Shown here piece after piece: positions 1 through 7,293 of a stretch of 17,871 bases of DNA (position 1 is the stretch's first letter; every line of letters starts with the position of its first letter). The stretch covers positions 1-17,871 of the forward strand of contig JAKAHL010000006.1 in assembly GCA_021815005.1 (NCBI GenBank), written 5' to 3'. The notes under the pieces were generated by a model that did not search any database, was not told where the DNA came from, and saw nothing but the letters and a program-made list of their open reading frames with translations. Made by a program: the position numbers and the translations under genes. The DNA is from Chloroflexota bacterium. Lineage in GTDB: Bacteria; Chloroflexota; Limnocylindria; Limnocylindrales; CSP1-4.

Positions 1-345
1 GTCGGACTGGACCTTGATCCCGTACTTCGCGGTGAAGTCGGTGATCATCTGGCCGTAGTTCGCCCAGTCCGGCGGCGTCGCGATCAGGTTGACCTGACCC
101 TCAGCCTTGCCGGCCGCGCAGACGGCATCCACACCGCCGGCCCCGGCGGACGTGGCGGTCTTCCAGTCAACTGCTGCCGCGCTCGCTGCCGCGCTGGGGG
201 CGGCCGAGGCTGCCGCGCTCGCTGCCGCGCTGGGGGCGGCCGAGGCCGCCGTTGTCGGCGCTGGCGTCGCGCTGCTGCCGCTGCACGCGGACACGACCAC
301 GGCTGCGGCGGCCAGGGTGGTGAACACCCGGGTCTTAAGTTCCAT
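1..345 (-). CDS. ABC transporter solute-binding lipoprotein, N-terminal fragment
   Basis: The first 115 residues of a secreted, lipid-anchored binding protein; the rest lies beyond the left window edge. Residues 1-20 form a signal peptide (KTR charge, then LAAAAVVVSA) followed by Cys21 in a good lipobox (VSAC). Residues 22-58 are a low-complexity Ala/Ser/Pro linker. From about residue 60 the mature fold begins; the stretch around 85-113 (QVNLIATPPDWANYGQMI) resembles the first strand and helix of COG1840/COG0687-type binding proteins for iron(III), polyamines or similar ligands. The ligand cannot be told from this fragment. The ATG start at 345 is supported by a strong ribosome site (GGAGGAG, 354-360). 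Permease and ATPase genes would be expected to the left. Confidence 0.82.
   Translation of the reverse strand, partial: MELKTRVFTTLAAAAVVVSACSGSSATPAPTTAASAAPSAAASAAASAAPSAAASAAAVDWKTATSAGAGGVDAVCAAGKAEGQVNLIATPPDWANYGQMITDFTAKYGIKVQSD
174..245 (-). repeat. Two perfect 36-bp in-frame tandem copies in the lipoprotein linker
   Basis: Positions 174-209 and 210-245 are identical. They encode a doubled 12-residue Ala/Ser/Pro block in the linker between the lipidated cysteine and the binding domain. The period is a multiple of three, so copy number can change linker length without a frameshift. Confidence 0.9.
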
Positions 346-362
346 GCGCGTTTCTCCTCCGT

Positions 363-381
363 GGGCCGAGCCCGTCGGCCC
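363..381 (-). promoter_or_regulatory. Hairpin in the leader of the binding-protein gene
   Basis: A perfect 7-bp stem (GGGCCGA/TCGGCCC) with a 5-base loop lies immediately 5' of the ribosome site of the lipoprotein gene. In the transcript it would end about 2 bases before the Shine-Dalgarno sequence. It may stabilise the mRNA or modulate initiation. No named riboswitch class was recognised. Confidence 0.4.
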
Positions 382-525
382 GTGTCGGCTGGCACCCGGG
401 GCCGTGCACCCATGCGGTGCTGGTTCCGGTGCCGGTGCCACGCGGGCGGCGCACCTGCGTCGTCCAGCGGCCCGTGGGGCGGCCGCGGCCCGCAGGCCGT
501 GCGCTGACTCCACGTTGCGGTTCGG

Positions 526-531
526 ATACTA
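526..531 (-). promoter_or_regulatory. Possible -10 element for the binding-protein gene
   Basis: On the minus strand this reads TAGTAT, matching the TAnnnT pattern of a sigma70-type -10 box in the most AT-rich part of the spacer. No clear -35 hexamer is visible 16-19 bases upstream. It would give a 5' leader of about 175 bases. Confidence 0.25.
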
Positions 532-734
532 CGATGCCCGTTCGAGACGTGCGTTGCGAAATCGGTTAACGATCGGCAAACAGGCGCGCCGACTCGCAGT
601 CCGCAGACCGGCGCGCTGCGGACGACCGCGGGTTGGGCAGGATTCTCGCCAGCCGCCGGGTGCCCCTTCAGGCGGGCCACCGGACACGCGAGACGGTCGG
701 GGAAGCGGCCAGCAAGCCGTCGGCGGACACCAGC

Positions 735-764
735 GGACCGTGCGCGGACGGTCGGCGCTACACT
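735..764 (+). promoter_or_regulatory. Candidate promoter for sufU, near-leaderless
   Basis: TACACT at 759-764 fits a -10 box, with a weak -35 (GGACCG, 735-740) 18 bases upstream. Transcription would start about 3-5 bases before the ATG at 775, giving an almost leaderless mRNA. The only ribosome-site candidate is a short GAGG four bases before the ATG. Confidence 0.35.
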
Positions 765-774
765 CCGAGGGCCC

Positions 775-1170
775 ATGGACGACCTGTACCGCGACTACAT
801 CCTCGAGCACTACCGGCGGCCCCACAACTTCGGGGTGCTGGAGCAGCCCACGGCCTCGTACGAGGGGTCCAACCCCCTCTGCGGCGACCGGATCACCATG
901 CAGCTCCAGGTGGAGGACGGCGTCGTCACCGCCGTCGGTTTCACGGGCCGGGGCTGCGCCATCAGCCAGGCATCGGCGTCGCTGCTGACCGACGAGATCA
1001 GGGGCAAGCCCTTGGAGGAGGTGGTGGCCTTCGCCGCCACGGACCTGCTGGAGCTGCTCGGCATCGAGATCAGCCCGGCCCGCCTCAAGTGCGCGATGCT
1101 CAGCTTCGACTCGCTGCAGCACCTGCTCGCGGACATCGGGGCCAAGCCGCTCGCCAAGGACGCCGGCTGA
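775..1170 (+). CDS. sufU: SufU-type Fe-S cluster assembly / sulfur-transfer protein
   Basis: This 131-residue protein has the length and signature of SufU/IscU-like scaffold proteins. SufU is a zinc protein that accepts persulfide sulfur from the cysteine desulfurase SufS for cluster building on SufBCD. The three conserved cysteines are present: Cys36 in NPLCGD with Asp38 two residues on, Cys61 in GRGCAISQAS, and Cys106 in RLKCAMLS. The N-terminus LYRDYILEHYRRPHNFG is typical of the family. No sufS or sufBCD gene lies nearby, so sufU is detached from the usual suf operon here. The JAMM peptidase gene follows after 27 bases, probably in the same transcript. Confidence 0.92.
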   Translation: MDDLYRDYILEHYRRPHNFGVLEQPTASYEGSNPLCGDRITMQLQVEDGVVTAVGFTGRGCAISQASASLLTDEIRGKPLEEVVAFAATDLLELLGIEISPARLKCAMLSFDSLQHLLADIGAKPLAKDAG

Positions 1171-1197
1171 CCCATCGCCCAGCAGGGAGCGCCGCCC

Positions 1198-1644
1198 GTG
1201 CCCGCCGTCTGCCTGCCGTCGGCGATCGCCGGGGCCATTGCCCGCCACGCGCTCGCCGAGCGCCCCAACGAGGCCTGCGGGGTGATTGTCGGGTCCGCGC
1301 CCGCCGCCGACGGCGGCACCGCGCATCGCTACGTCGCCTGCCGGAACGCCGCCGCGTCCCCGTCGCGCTACCTCGTCCACCCCGATGACCTGCTCGCGGT
1401 CCTCGCGGACCTGGACCGGGCCGGCGGGGAGCTGTGGGGCGTGGTCCACTCGCACCCCCGCACCCCCGCGGTCCCGTCGTCCGCCGACATCGCCGAGGCG
1501 GCATGGCCGAGCGCGGTGCACGTGCTGGTCTCGCTGGCCGACGCGTCGCGGGCGCCGGTCCTGCGGGCCTGGCTGATCGAGCGCGGGCGGGCTGCCGAGC
1601 TGCCGCTCGCGATCCCCTGCAGCCCGCGGGGCGGCCCCCAGTGA
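1198..1644 (+). CDS. M67 (JAMM/MPN+) family zinc metallopeptidase
   Basis: This 148-residue single-domain protein carries a complete JAMM zinc site: Glu25 (NEACGVIVG), His84 and His86 in HSHP, Ser94 and Asp97, matching E...HxHPx6SxxD. Bacterial stand-alone JAMM enzymes such as mycobacterial Mec cleave the C-terminal peptide bond of sulfur-carrier (ubiquitin-like) proteins to release cysteine or a recycled carrier. The neighbouring sufU makes a sulfur-metabolism role plausible, but no ubiquitin-like carrier (CysO, MoaD, ThiS) is visible in the window. The GTG start at 1198 has an AGCAGGGAG ribosome site about 8 bases upstream. The stop overlaps the next start as GTGA. Confidence 0.85.
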   Translation: MPAVCLPSAIAGAIARHALAERPNEACGVIVGSAPAADGGTAHRYVACRNAAASPSRYLVHPDDLLAVLADLDRAGGELWGVVHSHPRTPAVPSSADIAEAAWPSAVHVLVSLADASRAPVLRAWLIERGRAAELPLAIPCSPRGGPQ

Positions 1645-2066
1645 GCCGCCGCCTGGACCTTCGCGGCGCATGGGTGGCTGCCGGGCTGCTCGCCGTCGCC
1701 GGCGGCACGGTCGCCGGCTGGAACGGCCAGGCCGCCCAGGCCATCGCCACCCTGCCGGCGCTGGTCCGATCCGCGCTCGTGGCGGTGATGGCCCTCGCCG
1801 CGCTGCGCCTGCTCGCCGAGGCGATCGCGCGGATCGAGGCGGGCCGGGCCGCTCCCCCGGGCGCGGCGGACGCCCGTGACCTCGCCAGCCTGATCCGCGG
1901 CGTGCGCTTCGTCTTCCTTGCAGTGGCGGCCCTCGCCGCGGCGGGCGGCTGGCTGCTCGGCAGCCCCGTGCCCCTCGTCGCCGCGCTGCTGATCGCGGGG
2001 GTGGACGTGGCGGAGACGGGACTCCTGCTGCTCGTGATCACGATCCGCGGGCGGGCCGCCGAGTAG
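1641..2066 (+). CDS. Small multi-pass membrane protein, function unknown
   Basis: This 141-residue protein has about four hydrophobic segments: roughly residues 9-26, 36-60, 88-107 and 109-134. A charged loop (about 62-88) separates two hairpins, and an acidic patch (VDVAETG) lies inside the last helix. I recognise no family. The GTG start at 1641 overlaps the stop of the JAMM peptidase gene by four bases, so the two are probably translationally coupled and in one operon with sufU. The frame is open further upstream to 1434, but that extension runs inside the peptidase gene and is rejected. Confidence 0.65.
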   Translation: MSRRLDLRGAWVAAGLLAVAGGTVAGWNGQAAQAIATLPALVRSALVAVMALAALRLLAEAIARIEAGRAAPPGAADARDLASLIRGVRFVFLAVAALAAAGGWLLGSPVPLVAALLIAGVDVAETGLLLLVITIRGRAAE

Positions 2067-2114
2067 CGCCCGTCAACCGACCGCCCGGTCCTGCCACGGC
2101 GCCCCCGCGCGGCC

Positions 2115-2130
2115 CGGGACGGCCGTCCCG
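2115..2130. terminator. 16-bp perfect palindrome after the sufU operon
   Basis: CGGGACGGCCGTCCCG is fully self-complementary and sits 49 bases after the stop of the membrane-protein gene. It could be a terminator lacking a U-tract, as is common in high-GC genomes, or a binding site upstream of the response-regulator gene. Confidence 0.4.
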
Positions 2131-2191
2131 CGATCGACCGATGCCGACGCCGGTCGGGCCCCCTCCTTGGGTGGTTGCGATTTCAGCGCGC

Positions 2192-2210
2192 GCGGGGGAT
2201 CATCCCCGGC
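2192..2210 (+). promoter_or_regulatory. Hairpin over the ribosome site of the HD-GYP gene
   Basis: GGGGAT (2195-2200) and ATCCCC (2202-2207) are complementary. The G-run at 2194-2198 is also the only ribosome-binding candidate for the ATG at 2211. In RNA this would form a GGGG/CCCC stem with a 5-base loop that hides the ribosome site and ends just before the start codon. Confidence 0.4.
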
Positions 2211-3371
2211 ATGCCGGAGCGAACGCTGCCTCTGCTCCCGCCCCGCCTCCGAGACATGCGGGTGCTGCTCGTTGACGACCAGGAGCTGAACCTGCGCCTG
2301 ATGTATCAGGTGCTCGAGAAAGCCGGCCTGCACGACATCATCTTCACGCAGGACCCGTACGCGGTGGCCCCGCTCGTGGCGCTGCGGACGCCCGACCTCC
2401 TCGTCGTGGACCTCCACATGCCCGGTCTGGACGGCTTCGGCGTCATGGAGGCGGTCCGCCCGCAGGTGGAGGCCGCCGGCTACCTGCCGATCCTGGTCCT
2501 GACGGCGGACGTCACCGAGGAATCGCGTCGCCGCGCGCTCGACGCCGGGGCACGGGACTTCCTGACCAAGCCCATCGACAACATCGAGGTGGTCCAGCGC
2601 ACCAAGAACCTGCTCGAGACACGGCGCCTGTACCTGGACCTCGAGTACCAGAACGCGACGCTCGAGCAGCGCGTCATCGAGCGGACCGCCGACGTTGAGG
2701 AGGCACAGCTCGAGACCCTCGAGCGGCTTGCCCGGACGGCCGAGTATCGCGACGACCAGACCGGTCGGCACGTGCTGCGCGTGGGGCGGGTGACGGCGCT
2801 CATCGCGCGGCAGATGACGATGGAGGAGTCAGACGTCCGCCTCCTGCGTCTCGCGGCGCCGCTGCACGACCTGGGCAAGATCGGCATTCCCGACGCCATC
2901 CTCCTCGCCCCGCGGCGCCTCACGCCCGAGGAGTTCGAGGAGATGAAGACGCACACGGAGATCGGGGCGCGCATCCTGGCGGGCAGCCGCTCCAGCCTGC
3001 TCCAGCTGGCGGAGAACATCGCGCGGACCCACCACGAGCGTTGGGACGGCCGGGGCTACTTCGGGCTGGTGGCGCACGACATCCCGATCGGCGCGCGGAT
3101 CGTCAGCGTGGCGGACGTGTTCGATGCCCTCACCCACGAGCGGCCCTACAAGTCCGCCTGGCCCATCGACCTCGCGGTGGACGAGATCGCCAGGAACCGC
3201 GGCACGCAGTTCGACCCGGACGTGGTGGACGCGTTCTCCCGGCTCGACCCCGAGGAGCTGCTCAACCCGCCGGAGCCCGTTCCCAGCGCCGTGGGCTGGG
3301 GGGACCGGTCCGGCTACGACCGGCTCGCCCCGCGCTCCCGGCCGCAAGCCGAGTCGCTCGCCGGGGCCTGA
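2211..3371 (+). CDS. Response regulator with HD-GYP c-di-GMP phosphodiesterase domain (RpfG-like)
   Basis: This 386-residue protein has two domains. Residues about 16-135 are a CheY-like receiver with Asp22/Asp23, phospho-acceptor Asp67 (VVDLHMPGLDG), Thr99 and Lys120 (TKP). Residues 135-175 are a charged, probably coiled-coil linker. Residues about 176-350 are an HD-GYP domain with H219-D220 in HDLGKIGIPD, His274-His275 in HHERWDG and a metal-ligand-type Asp302. Such proteins hydrolyse cyclic di-GMP when phosphorylated. The name-giving GYP reads GYF (residues 282-284). About 40 Pro/Arg-rich residues form the tail. The ATG at 2211 is chosen over a TTG at 2175. The histidine kinase gene faces it, 64 bases away, and is a natural partner candidate. 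Confidence 0.92.
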   Translation: MPERTLPLLPPRLRDMRVLLVDDQELNLRLMYQVLEKAGLHDIIFTQDPYAVAPLVALRTPDLLVVDLHMPGLDGFGVMEAVRPQVEAAGYLPILVLTADVTEESRRRALDAGARDFLTKPIDNIEVVQRTKNLLETRRLYLDLEYQNATLEQRVIERTADVEEAQLETLERLARTAEYRDDQTGRHVLRVGRVTALIARQMTMEESDVRLLRLAAPLHDLGKIGIPDAILLAPRRLTPEEFEEMKTHTEIGARILAGSRSSLLQLAENIARTHHERWDGRGYFGLVAHDIPIGARIVSVADVFDALTHERPYKSAWPIDLAVDEIARNRGTQFDPDVVDAFSRLDPEELLNPPEPVPSAVGWGDRSGYDRLAPRSRPQAESLAGA

Positions 3372-3373
3372 GC

Positions 3374-3425
3374 ACCGGGGCCTGAGCGCCGTCTCCCGGG
3401 CGATCGCCCGCGGTCAGGCCCCGGT
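3374..3425. terminator. Nested bidirectional terminator between convergent genes
   Basis: A perfect 12-bp inverted repeat (ACCGGGGCCTGA at 3374-3385, TCAGGCCCCGGT at 3414-3425) encloses a second perfect 14-bp palindrome (CGGGCGATCGCCCG, 3397-3410). It fills the gap between the stop codons of two convergent genes, so it probably ends transcription from both sides, though neither side has a U-tract. The left arm is also a near copy of the end of the upstream gene: CCGGGGCCTGAGC occurs at 3361-3373 and again at 3375-3387. Confidence 0.65.
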
Positions 3426-3435
3426 CGGAGCCGAC

Positions 3436-6054
3436 CTAGCGACTCGCTGCGCGCGCGATCGCACCCCGGAACCATTCTCGCGTCGCGTCCAGCAGCGTCT
3501 CGAGGCCCGACGCTCCCAGCGGCCGCGCCAGCGGTTCCTCGCCGCGGTCCTCCCGCCGCCGGATGGTCTCGTGCAGCTCGCGCGCCCGCCGGTCGAGCGC
3601 GATGGCCCCAACGTTCCCGCAGATGCCCTCGAGCGCGTGCAGCGCGATCCGCAGGCGCAGGACGTCCCCCGCCTCGAGGGCCTCCTCCACTTGGTCCACG
3701 CGCTCGGCGGCGTCGGCCAGGAACAGCCGCACGATCCGGTCCACGAACGTGGTGTCGCCCAGGTCGGAGAGGCGTGCGAACACCGCGGGGTCCACCACCG
3801 ACTCGCCCCCGCCCGCCGCCTCGGCGGCCGCGTCTGGCGCGTCTCCCGTCTCCAGCGGCGGGATCGCGGTCGTGCGGGGGGCGGTGCCCGCCGGCAGCCA
3901 CGAGGCCAGCACCCTGGTCAGGTCGTCCGGTCGGATGGGCTTGGCGAGATGGTCGTCCATCCCCGACTCGAGCATGCGGGCGCGGTCCTCCGGCAGGACG
4001 CTCGCGGTCATGGCGACGACGGGGATCGGGCTCAGGCTGGCGGCGTGCTCGCGGCGGCGGATCTCCCGCGCGGTCGCCGGTCCGTCCAGGCCCGGCATCA
4101 TGCCGTCGAGCAGGACGAGGTCGAACGGCTCTGCCGCCAGCCGGTCGAGGGCGGCCGGGCCATCAGCCACGGTCGCGCTGTCCACCGAGTGGCGGGCGAG
4201 GCTGATCTCCGCGATCCGCCGGCTCGTGGCGTTGTCGTCCACGATCAGCACCCGCGGCCGGCTCGTGGCGCTCGGCGCCGCCGTGCTCCCGGTCGGCAGG
4301 GCCGCCTCGCGGGCGGCCGCCTCGGCGTTCGCGATGAGCTCGGCGAGGACCTGGCCGAGCTCGACCATCCGGAACGGCTTGCCGATGTGCCCGTCCATGC
4401 CGGCGGCGATCGCCCGCTCGCGGTCCTCGGCCATGGCGGCGGCGGTGAGGGCCAGGATCGGCGTTCGGGGCGCCATGAGGTCGTGCTCGACGCGGCGCAT
4501 CTCGCGGGCGGCGTCGTAGCCGTCCATGCCTGGCATCCGCACGTCGAGCACCACCGCGTCATAGCGGCCCGGCGTGAACTGCGCCACAGCCTGGAGACCG
4601 TCCCACGCCGTGTCCACCTGGGCGCCGAACCGGCGCAGCGCGGCCTCGGCCACGCCCCGGTTCATCTCGTGGTCGTCCACCAGGAGGATCCGGCGGCCTG
4701 CAAGCATGCGGCCGGTCCGCCCGTCGAGGGCGTCCGCGCCGTCCGCCCCGCGGGAGACTGCCTCGCCCGCCGGCGCGAGGCGGACGGTGAACGTGAACCG
4801 GCTGCCCTCCCCGGGCGCGCTCACCGCGGAGATGCTGCCGCCCATCAGCTCGATCAGCTGGCGGCTGATGGCGAGGCCCAGTCCCGTGCCGCCGAATCGA
4901 CGGGTTGTGGACGACTCGGCCTGGGTGAAGGGCTGGAACAGCCGGGCCATCTGCTCGGGGGCGATCCCGATGCCCGTGTCCACCACCTCGAACTGCACCG
5001 GGACCCCGCTGCCGGGCTCTGGCGGAGCGCTCGCCGCCCGGAGCATCACGCTTCCCCGCTCGGTGAACTTGACCGCGTTGCCCAGCAGGTTCATGAGGAC
5101 CTGACGGAGCCGGTGGGGATCGCCGCGGACCCGCGCCGGGAGGCTCCGGTCCAGGCGGGCGCGGAGGGCGAGGTGCTTCCGGCGTGCCGCGGGCCGGACG
5201 ACGGTCACCGCGGACTCGATCACGGCCGGCAGGTCGAAGTCCGCCTCCTCCAGCTCGAGCCGACCCGCCTCGATCTTCGAGAGGTCAAGGATCTGGTCGA
5301 TGATCTGCAGCAGCGATTCGGCGGACGTCTGGACGCCCTCGGCAAGCTCGCGCTGCTCCGGCGACAGCTCTGTCGCCAGCAGCAGCGCGTTCATCCCCAT
5401 GACGCCGTTCATCGGGGTGCGGATCTCGTGGCTCATCGCGGCCAGGAAGGCGCTCTTGGCGGCGTTGGCGTGCTCCGCCATGTCGGCCAGCTCGCGAGCG
5501 CGGTCCAGGGCGAGGCTCAGGTCCACGGCGCCCTCGGCCGCGCTCAGCGGGCGGAAGGTCCAGACGGCGCCCATCGGCGCGGGTCGCTCCCGCCACCCGC
5601 CGCCCGCGTCCAGACTGCCGCCAACTGGCCAGTACTCTCGCTCCACCACCCGGCCGTCCGCCATCACCAGCCGTTCGCCGCGGGACGGCATGCCGCCCTC
5701 CGCGATGCCGGCGGTGGCGGCAGCGAACCCCTCCGGGTCCGCGAACTGGGGCTTCGCCCAGGTGGCCACCTGCTCGGACGGCACGCCCACGAAGTCGGCG
5801 GGCGAGAGGGAGGGCAGCTCGAACAGCCGGAGCAGCGCGTGGTTGACGCGGACGATCCGGCGCTGCCAGTCCTCGATCAGGACCGCGACCCCCACCCCGT
5901 CGGCCAGCGACTCGAACCGCGCCTCGAGCGCGGCGTGCTCGCGGGTCACGATCTGGAGGCGCGCCTCCAGCTCCTGGTTGAGCGCCCGCAGGTGCCGAAC
6001 CTCGGCGGTGTCGAACGCGTCGGGCCGCGGGCCGTCCGGGCGCGGCTGGGTCAC
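3436..6054 (-). CDS. Hybrid sensor histidine kinase with two receiver domains and a C-terminal Hpt domain
   Basis: A soluble phosphorelay kinase of 872 residues from the preferred start; numbering here counts from an alternative GTG nine codons upstream. Order: coiled coil (about 25-58), PAS-like sensor (about 58-180), HisKA with His218 in [10 protein letters not shown], HATPase_c with N-box NLLGNAVKF (331-339), DTGIGI (368-373) and [10 protein letters not shown], receiver 1 (464-582, Asp513), receiver 2 (610-728, Asp659) and Hpt (about 765-875, His815). The architecture matches ArcB/BarA-type hybrid kinases, but no membrane segment is seen. In the Hpt motif the usual lysine of H-x-L-K-G is Glu818 (HALEG). 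GTG at 6054 is favoured because GGAAGG lies 7 bases upstream; 6081 has no such site. Confidence 0.93.
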   Translation of the reverse strand: MTQPRPDGPRPDAFDTAEVRHLRALNQELEARLQIVTREHAALEARFESLADGVGVAVLIEDWQRRIVRVNHALLRLFELPSLSPADFVGVPSEQVATWAKPQFADPEGFAAATAGIAEGGMPSRGERLVMADGRVVEREYWPVGGSLDAGGGWRERPAPMGAVWTFRPLSAAEGAVDLSLALDRARELADMAEHANAAKSAFLAAMSHEIRTPMNGVMGMNALLLATELSPEQRELAEGVQTSAESLLQIIDQILDLSKIEAGRLELEEADFDLPAVIESAVTVVRPAARRKHLALRARLDRSLPARVRGDPHRLRQVLMNLLGNAVKFTERGSVMLRAASAPPEPGSGVPVQFEVVDTGIGIAPEQMARLFQPFTQAESSTTRRFGGTGLGLAISRQLIELMGGSISAVSAPGEGSRFTFTVRLAPAGEAVSRGADGADALDGRTGRMLAGRRILLVDDHEMNRGVAEAALRRFGAQVDTAWDGLQAVAQFTPGRYDAVVLDVRMPGMDGYDAAREMRRVEHDLMAPRTPILALTAAAMAEDRERAIAAGMDGHIGKPFRMVELGQVLAELIANAEAAAREAALPTGSTAAPSATSRPRVLIVDDNATSRRIAEISLARHSVDSATVADGPAALDRLAAEPFDLVLLDGMMPGLDGPATAREIRRREHAASLSPIPVVAMTASVLPEDRARMLESGMDDHLAKPIRPDDLTRVLASWLPAGTAPRTTAIPPLETGDAPDAAAEAAGGGESVVDPAVFARLSDLGDTTFVDRIVRLFLADAAERVDQVEEALEAGDVLRLRIALHALEGICGNVGAIALDRRARELHETIRRREDRGEEPLARPLGASGLETLLDATREWFRGAIARAASR

Positions 6055-6134
6055 GCGGCGCCCTTCCGGGCGGCGCGCCACCGCGCGGGCCGGGCTCGAT
6101 CCTCAGGCGGCGACTTGGCGAACGTGGCGCGCAT
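6051..6134 (-). CDS. Possible 27-codon leader ORF ahead of the histidine kinase
   Basis: An ATG at 6134 preceded closely by GAGGGAG opens a 27-residue, Arg/Ala/Pro-rich frame. It ends at a TGA (6053-6051) overlapping the kinase GTG as GTGA, an arrangement typical of translational coupling. No homology is recognisable and it may be chance. Confidence 0.25.
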   Translation of the reverse strand: MRATFAKSPPEDRARPARWRAARKGAA

Positions 6135-6174
6135 GCTCCCTCGTCTCCGTCGCGCGGGCGGGCGACGGCGCCTG

Positions 6175-6180
6175 ATTCTA
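6175..6180 (-). promoter_or_regulatory. Candidate -10 box for the histidine kinase gene
   Basis: TAGAAT on the minus strand is close to the TATAAT consensus and stands out in an otherwise very GC-rich spacer. It lies about 40 bases upstream of the leader ORF and 120 upstream of the kinase start. No good -35 is visible. Confidence 0.35.
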
Positions 6181-6253
6181 GGCACGTCCCGGGCGACGGC
6201 GCCATGACGCCGGAGCGAACCCGTGGCCGGCCCGCGCGAGCGACGGGCAGGCG

Positions 6254-7171
6254 CTACGCGTTCGGCCGCTCGCCGCTCCCGCGGACGACCAGCACCGAGC
6301 TGTGGGCGTGGAGGAGCACGTTGCGCGCCACGCTGCCGAGGAGCAGCCGCGCCAGCCCGGTTCGGCCGCGCGTCCCCAGGACGAGCGTGCCCACCCCGTG
6401 GGCCTCGGCGTAGCGGACGATCTCGGTGGCGGCGTCTCCCTCCAGGGCCACGGCGTCTGCTTCGAGACCGGCGGCCGCGATCCGCTCGGCGGCGGCCCGG
6501 GCTTCCATCGCCACCTGGTCGCGCGCCTCGTCGGCGGAGCGCGTGTACGACTCGAGCACCTGGTCGTACAGGCCCGGCGTGAAGCCCGCCGCGACCGGGA
6601 CCCCCACCTCAGCGACGGCGATGACCGTCACGCGGGCGCCGCCGAACATCGGCCAGCCGGTCAGCGCGGCCTCGGCGGCGTGCGCGGGCGCCGACCCGTC
6701 GTCGGCGAAGGCCACCGATCCGAGCTCCTCGTGCCGGGCGACGAGCACCGGGCACGGCGCGTGGTCCACGACCTCGGCCGCGGTGCTGCCCAGGACCATC
6801 GTGGCGATCGTCCCGTGGCCGCGGCTGCCGACCACCACCAGGTCAGCGTTGAGGCCGGCGGCCTCGTCCACGATCGCGGATGCCGGTCGCCCGCGCACCA
6901 GGAAGCCGTCCACGGTCAGCCCGTCACGCCGGAGCCCCGACTCGGCCCGACCGATCGCCTCGCGGAGGCGGCTGGCGTCCCGCTCCTCCTCCGACTCCAT
7001 GTTCACGCTGGCGTCCCCGGCGGCCGCGTACGACAGGGCCAGGGCATCCGCGAACGGCTGGAGGACGGCCACCACGCGCACGGACGATCCGGGCGGGAGC
7101 GCGAGGCTGGCGACGAGTTGGGTGGCCCGGTCACTGCAGACAGAGCCGTCAACGGCGAGCAGGATGCGCAT
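6254..7171 (-). CDS. Tandem-domain universal stress protein (UspA family)
   Basis: This 305-residue cytoplasmic protein is built from two USP domains (about 1-146 and 150-297). Each ends with the ATP-binding signature G-x2-G-x9-G-(S/T): GSRGHG...GST at 115-130 and GTRGRTG...GS at 266-280. Both domains should therefore bind ATP. Domain 1 begins with the classic ILLAVDGS strand and domain 2 with SVAFADDGS. Such proteins help cells survive starvation, redox or osmotic stress, often without a defined partner. The ATG at 7171 follows a strong GGAGGT six bases upstream. An upstream open extension to 7201 is ignored because the family starts at MRILLAVDG. Confidence 0.92.
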   Translation of the reverse strand: MRILLAVDGSVCSDRATQLVASLALPPGSSVRVVAVLQPFADALALSYAAAGDASVNMESEEERDASRLREAIGRAESGLRRDGLTVDGFLVRGRPASAIVDEAAGLNADLVVVGSRGHGTIATMVLGSTAAEVVDHAPCPVLVARHEELGSVAFADDGSAPAHAAEAALTGWPMFGGARVTVIAVAEVGVPVAAGFTPGLYDQVLESYTRSADEARDQVAMEARAAAERIAAAGLEADAVALEGDAATEIVRYAEAHGVGTLVLGTRGRTGLARLLLGSVARNVLLHAHSSVLVVRGSGERPNA

Positions 7172-7293
7172 CGGTGACCTCCGATCGGTGCCATCGTCCA
7201 CCGGGCGCCGAGAGCGAGGACCGGCCGAACGTCCCGAAAGGCGAGGCCCTGTCCGACGGCCTTCGGGTCGTGGGGAACCCGGACTCCGGCGGC

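Larger units (their letters stand above)
346..774. other. 429-bp divergent intergenic region
   Basis: This spacer separates the leftward binding-protein gene from rightward sufU. I see no convincing gene in it; the long open frames crossing it are GC-driven and have no ribosome site or family resemblance. It is locally less GC-rich around 515-585, where a promoter for the leftward gene may sit. A hairpin at 363-381 adjoins the leftward ribosome site, and a promoter-like element for sufU lies at the right edge. Confidence 0.6.

Noticed and set aside
346..520. Riboswitch in the lipoprotein leader
   Set aside because: Apart from the 363-381 hairpin I could not find conserved cores of the TPP, glycine, cobalamin, SAM or similar classes. 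A covariance-model scan would be needed, and a significant hit would overturn this.
84..776. Minus-strand frame across the lipoprotein gene and its leader
   Set aside because: It overlaps the lipoprotein in another frame. Only the lipoprotein frame has a signal peptide, lipobox and Shine-Dalgarno sequence.
529..1671. Minus-strand open frame opposite sufU and the JAMM peptidase
   Set aside because: sufU and JAMM catalytic motifs are intact on the plus strand; the opposite frame is compositional.
2175..2210. Upstream TTG start for the HD-GYP gene
   Set aside because: It would add 12 residues with no receiver-domain similarity and lacks a ribosome site. The ATG at 2211 follows a G-rich site.
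3124..6207. 1027-codon open frame on the plus strand
   Set aside because: It lies antisense to the hybrid kinase, whose domains and motifs are clear. Its Arg/Ala/Gly/His-rich translation matches no family. Long antisense frames are expected at this GC content.
7235..7265. Terminator between nucleoside hydrolase and universal stress protein genes
   Set aside because: CGAAAGGC and GCCTTCG pair only with a bulge and a long loop, too weak to call.
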